From: an uncultured Helicobacter sp.
GTDB lineage: Bacteria; Campylobacterota; Campylobacteria; Campylobacterales; Helicobacteraceae
Assembly: GCA_947179285.1 (NCBI GenBank)
Contig: CAMXAV010000001.1
Span: 1 to 14,978, forward strand
Direction of reading: 5' to 3'
Length of the DNA: 14,978 bases
In this document: piece by piece, positions 13,999 to 14,978 of the stretch
Layout of the letters: every line of letters begins with the position of its first letter
Position numbering within the stretch: position 1 is the first letter of the stretch
The notes under the pieces: model-generated
Told to the model about the DNA's origin: nothing
The model's input: the letters and a program-made list of their open reading frames with translations, nothing else
Database searches by the model: none
Made by a program: the position numbers and the translations under genes

Positions 13999-14798
13999 AA
14001 GAGTTTCTGCACACATTGCCCATTGAGCAAGTGCAAAATGGGCAATGCACAATCACAAACGATTGCGTGATTGTCGAACAAAAGATTGCCTTTTTTCTCA
14101 ATCGCCAACTATTGCTCTCGGTGATGAGCCTGCCGCAGCACCAAGACGCGCATTTGCTCGGATTCTTGGTCTCGGAAGGCGTTGTGCAAAGCCCCAAAGA
14201 GGTGCATAACCTATGCGTCTCGGCTGACGGGCTGCAAGTCTTTGCGGAAGCAAACATCGACAAAGACGCCTTGCAACGGCTCTTTGCCGACAAAACGCTC
14301 ACGTCAGGCTGCTGCGTGGGCGTGAGCGGCAATATGGACGAAAACGCCGCCGTGCTCAAACGTTTCCTCGACACGCCGCTTGTTGTTCCGCTCGACTTTC
14401 TCGCGCGACAGCTCGCAGTTTTTGAGACGCCCACGCCGTTGTTCGAGCAAACGGGCTGCGTGCATAAAGCCATGCTCGTGAGCAATCAGGGCACATTGCT
14501 ATGCGAGGACATCGGGCGGCACAACGCCATCGACAAAGTCATGGGGCGCGCCTATTTGTTGGGCTACAACACCGCCGATTCCGTGCTGTTTGTGAGCGGG
14601 CGGCTCTCGCTCGAGATGGTTACAAAGGCACTTATGCACAGAATCTGCGTTGTGGTGAGCAAGGCTGCCGCGACCTTTCAGGCAATCCGCGCGGCGCAAG
14701 AGGTTGGAATCACACTCATTGGCTTTGCGCGAGGCAAGAAGTTTAATATTTACACACATTCGGGTAGAATCGCGGGCTTGTATGCGGGGGATTCATAA
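13995..14798 (+). CDS. fdhD: Formate dehydrogenase accessory sulfurtransferase
   Basis: 267 aa from a TTG start that overlaps the fdhC stop (TTGA); no in-frame ATG lies near. FdhD moves sulfur from a cysteine desulfurase to the bis-MGD cofactor before it is inserted into FdhA. Family motifs: TGCVHKAML (family TGGxHxA), CEDIGRHNAIDKV, SGRLSLEMVTKA, and the C-terminal ITLIGFARGKKFNIYTH. The sulfur-carrying region reads TSGCCVGVSG with adjacent C106-C107, whereas E. coli FdhD has CxxC at 121-124; the second cysteine is displaced or lost. There is a single copy for both FdhA enzymes. It is the last gene of the locus, followed by intergenic repeats. Confidence 0.92.
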   Translation: MKEFLHTLPIEQVQNGQCTITNDCVIVEQKIAFFLNRQLLLSVMSLPQHQDAHLLGFLVSEGVVQSPKEVHNLCVSADGLQVFAEANIDKDALQRLFADKTLTSGCCVGVSGNMDENAAVLKRFLDTPLVVPLDFLARQLAVFETPTPLFEQTGCVHKAMLVSNQGTLLCEDIGRHNAIDKVMGRAYLLGYNTADSVLFVSGRLSLEMVTKALMHRICVVVSKAAATFQAIRAAQEVGITLIGFARGKKFNIYTHSGRIAGLYAGDS

Positions 14799-14799
14799 T

Positions 14800-14900
14800 T
14801 GTCATTGCGAGCGTAAGCGAAGCAATCAACCGTCTTGAACGCTCGCTCGGGATTCTTTGCCTGTTGATTGCCACGTTCGTTGCGCTCGCTCGCAATGACA
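14800..14900. repeat. ~100-bp palindromic intergenic element, copy 2
   Basis: Terminal inverted repeats TGTCATTGCGAGCG (14800-14813) and CGCTCGCAATGACA (14887-14900) match perfectly over 14 bases. An internal inverted repeat GCAATCAAC (14822-14830) pairs with GTTGATTGC (14863-14871). It has the same plan as the element at 106-205. It starts two bases after the fdhD stop codon, so it would form the 3' end of the formate dehydrogenase mRNA and may serve as its terminator or stabiliser. Confidence 0.8.
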
Positions 14901-14938
14901 AGAAAATATTATTTTATGGTAATAAAAAATCTTTGGAG

Positions 14939-14956
14939 GTGCGACTTCAGTCGCAC
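14939..14956. repeat. Short hairpin near the end of the window
   Basis: GTGCGAC (14939-14945) pairs with GTCGCAC (14950-14956) around TTCA, preceded by an AT-rich stretch (AATAAAAAATCTTTGGAG). No T-run follows on the plus strand; on the minus strand the hairpin is followed by CTCCAAAGATTTTTTATT, so it could be a weak terminator for a gene entering from the right. A dispersed repeat is the alternative. Confidence 0.4.
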
Positions 14957-14978
14957 TCATTAATATGTGCGGTTAAAA

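Noticed and set aside
3882..14798. A phage-defence or mobile island
   Set aside because: All genes fit a respiratory formate dehydrogenase locus. There are no integrase, transposase, restriction or toxin-antitoxin genes and no attachment-site repeats around it.

Overview
The window looks like a chromosomal segment of a Campylobacterota species, most likely a Helicobacter-type or related organism with unusually GC-rich coding DNA. This rests on the gene order polyferredoxin - TorD-like chaperone - small Tat protein - FdhA - FdhB - FdhC - FdhD, which resembles the respiratory formate dehydrogenase loci of Campylobacter, Wolinella and enterohepatic helicobacters, and on promoters that consist mainly of a good (often TGn-extended) TATAAT box. 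I cannot name the species.

Layout. Bases 1-306 hold intergenic palindromic repeats and a promoter. Bases 307-2549 carry a PLP-binding YggS-type gene translationally coupled (GTGA overlap) to a double-ATPase peptide/nickel-type ABC transporter gene. Converging on it from the minus strand is a small secreted low-complexity protein (2539-2961). A compact divergent promoter region separates that gene from gmhB (3025-3540). A 57-aa single-pass membrane protein follows (3602-3775), with a leader that carries overlapping promoter-like boxes and a GGA-loop hairpin. From 3882 to 14798 runs a long formate dehydrogenase locus: a 561-aa polyferredoxin, a TorD-family chaperone, then a duplicated module (small Tat protein + FdhA catalytic subunit), then single copies of fdhB, fdhC and fdhD. 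The last 180 bases again hold palindromic repeats.

The main biological point is the duplicated FdhA. The first copy (6449-9280) has an in-frame UGA at codon 184, exactly where the second copy (9562-12378) has TGC (Cys183), at the molybdenum/tungsten ligand position. A SECIS-like hairpin lies just downstream of the UGA. The locus therefore appears to encode a selenocysteine and a cysteine isoenzyme in tandem, each with its own small Tat protein, apparently sharing one electron-transfer subunit, one membrane cytochrome b and one FdhD sulfurtransferase. The FdhA copies are a mosaic of nearly identical blocks and diverged blocks, which suggests gene conversion.

Working model: TorD-like chaperone and FdhD mature either FdhA in the cytoplasm. 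The Tat system exports the folded enzyme with FdhB. FdhC anchors it in the inner membrane and passes electrons from periplasmic formate to menaquinone. The polyferredoxin and the small Tat proteins are probable accessory factors of unknown role. Separately, the pentamers GAATC/GATTC are several-fold over-represented through the whole window, in genes and between them.
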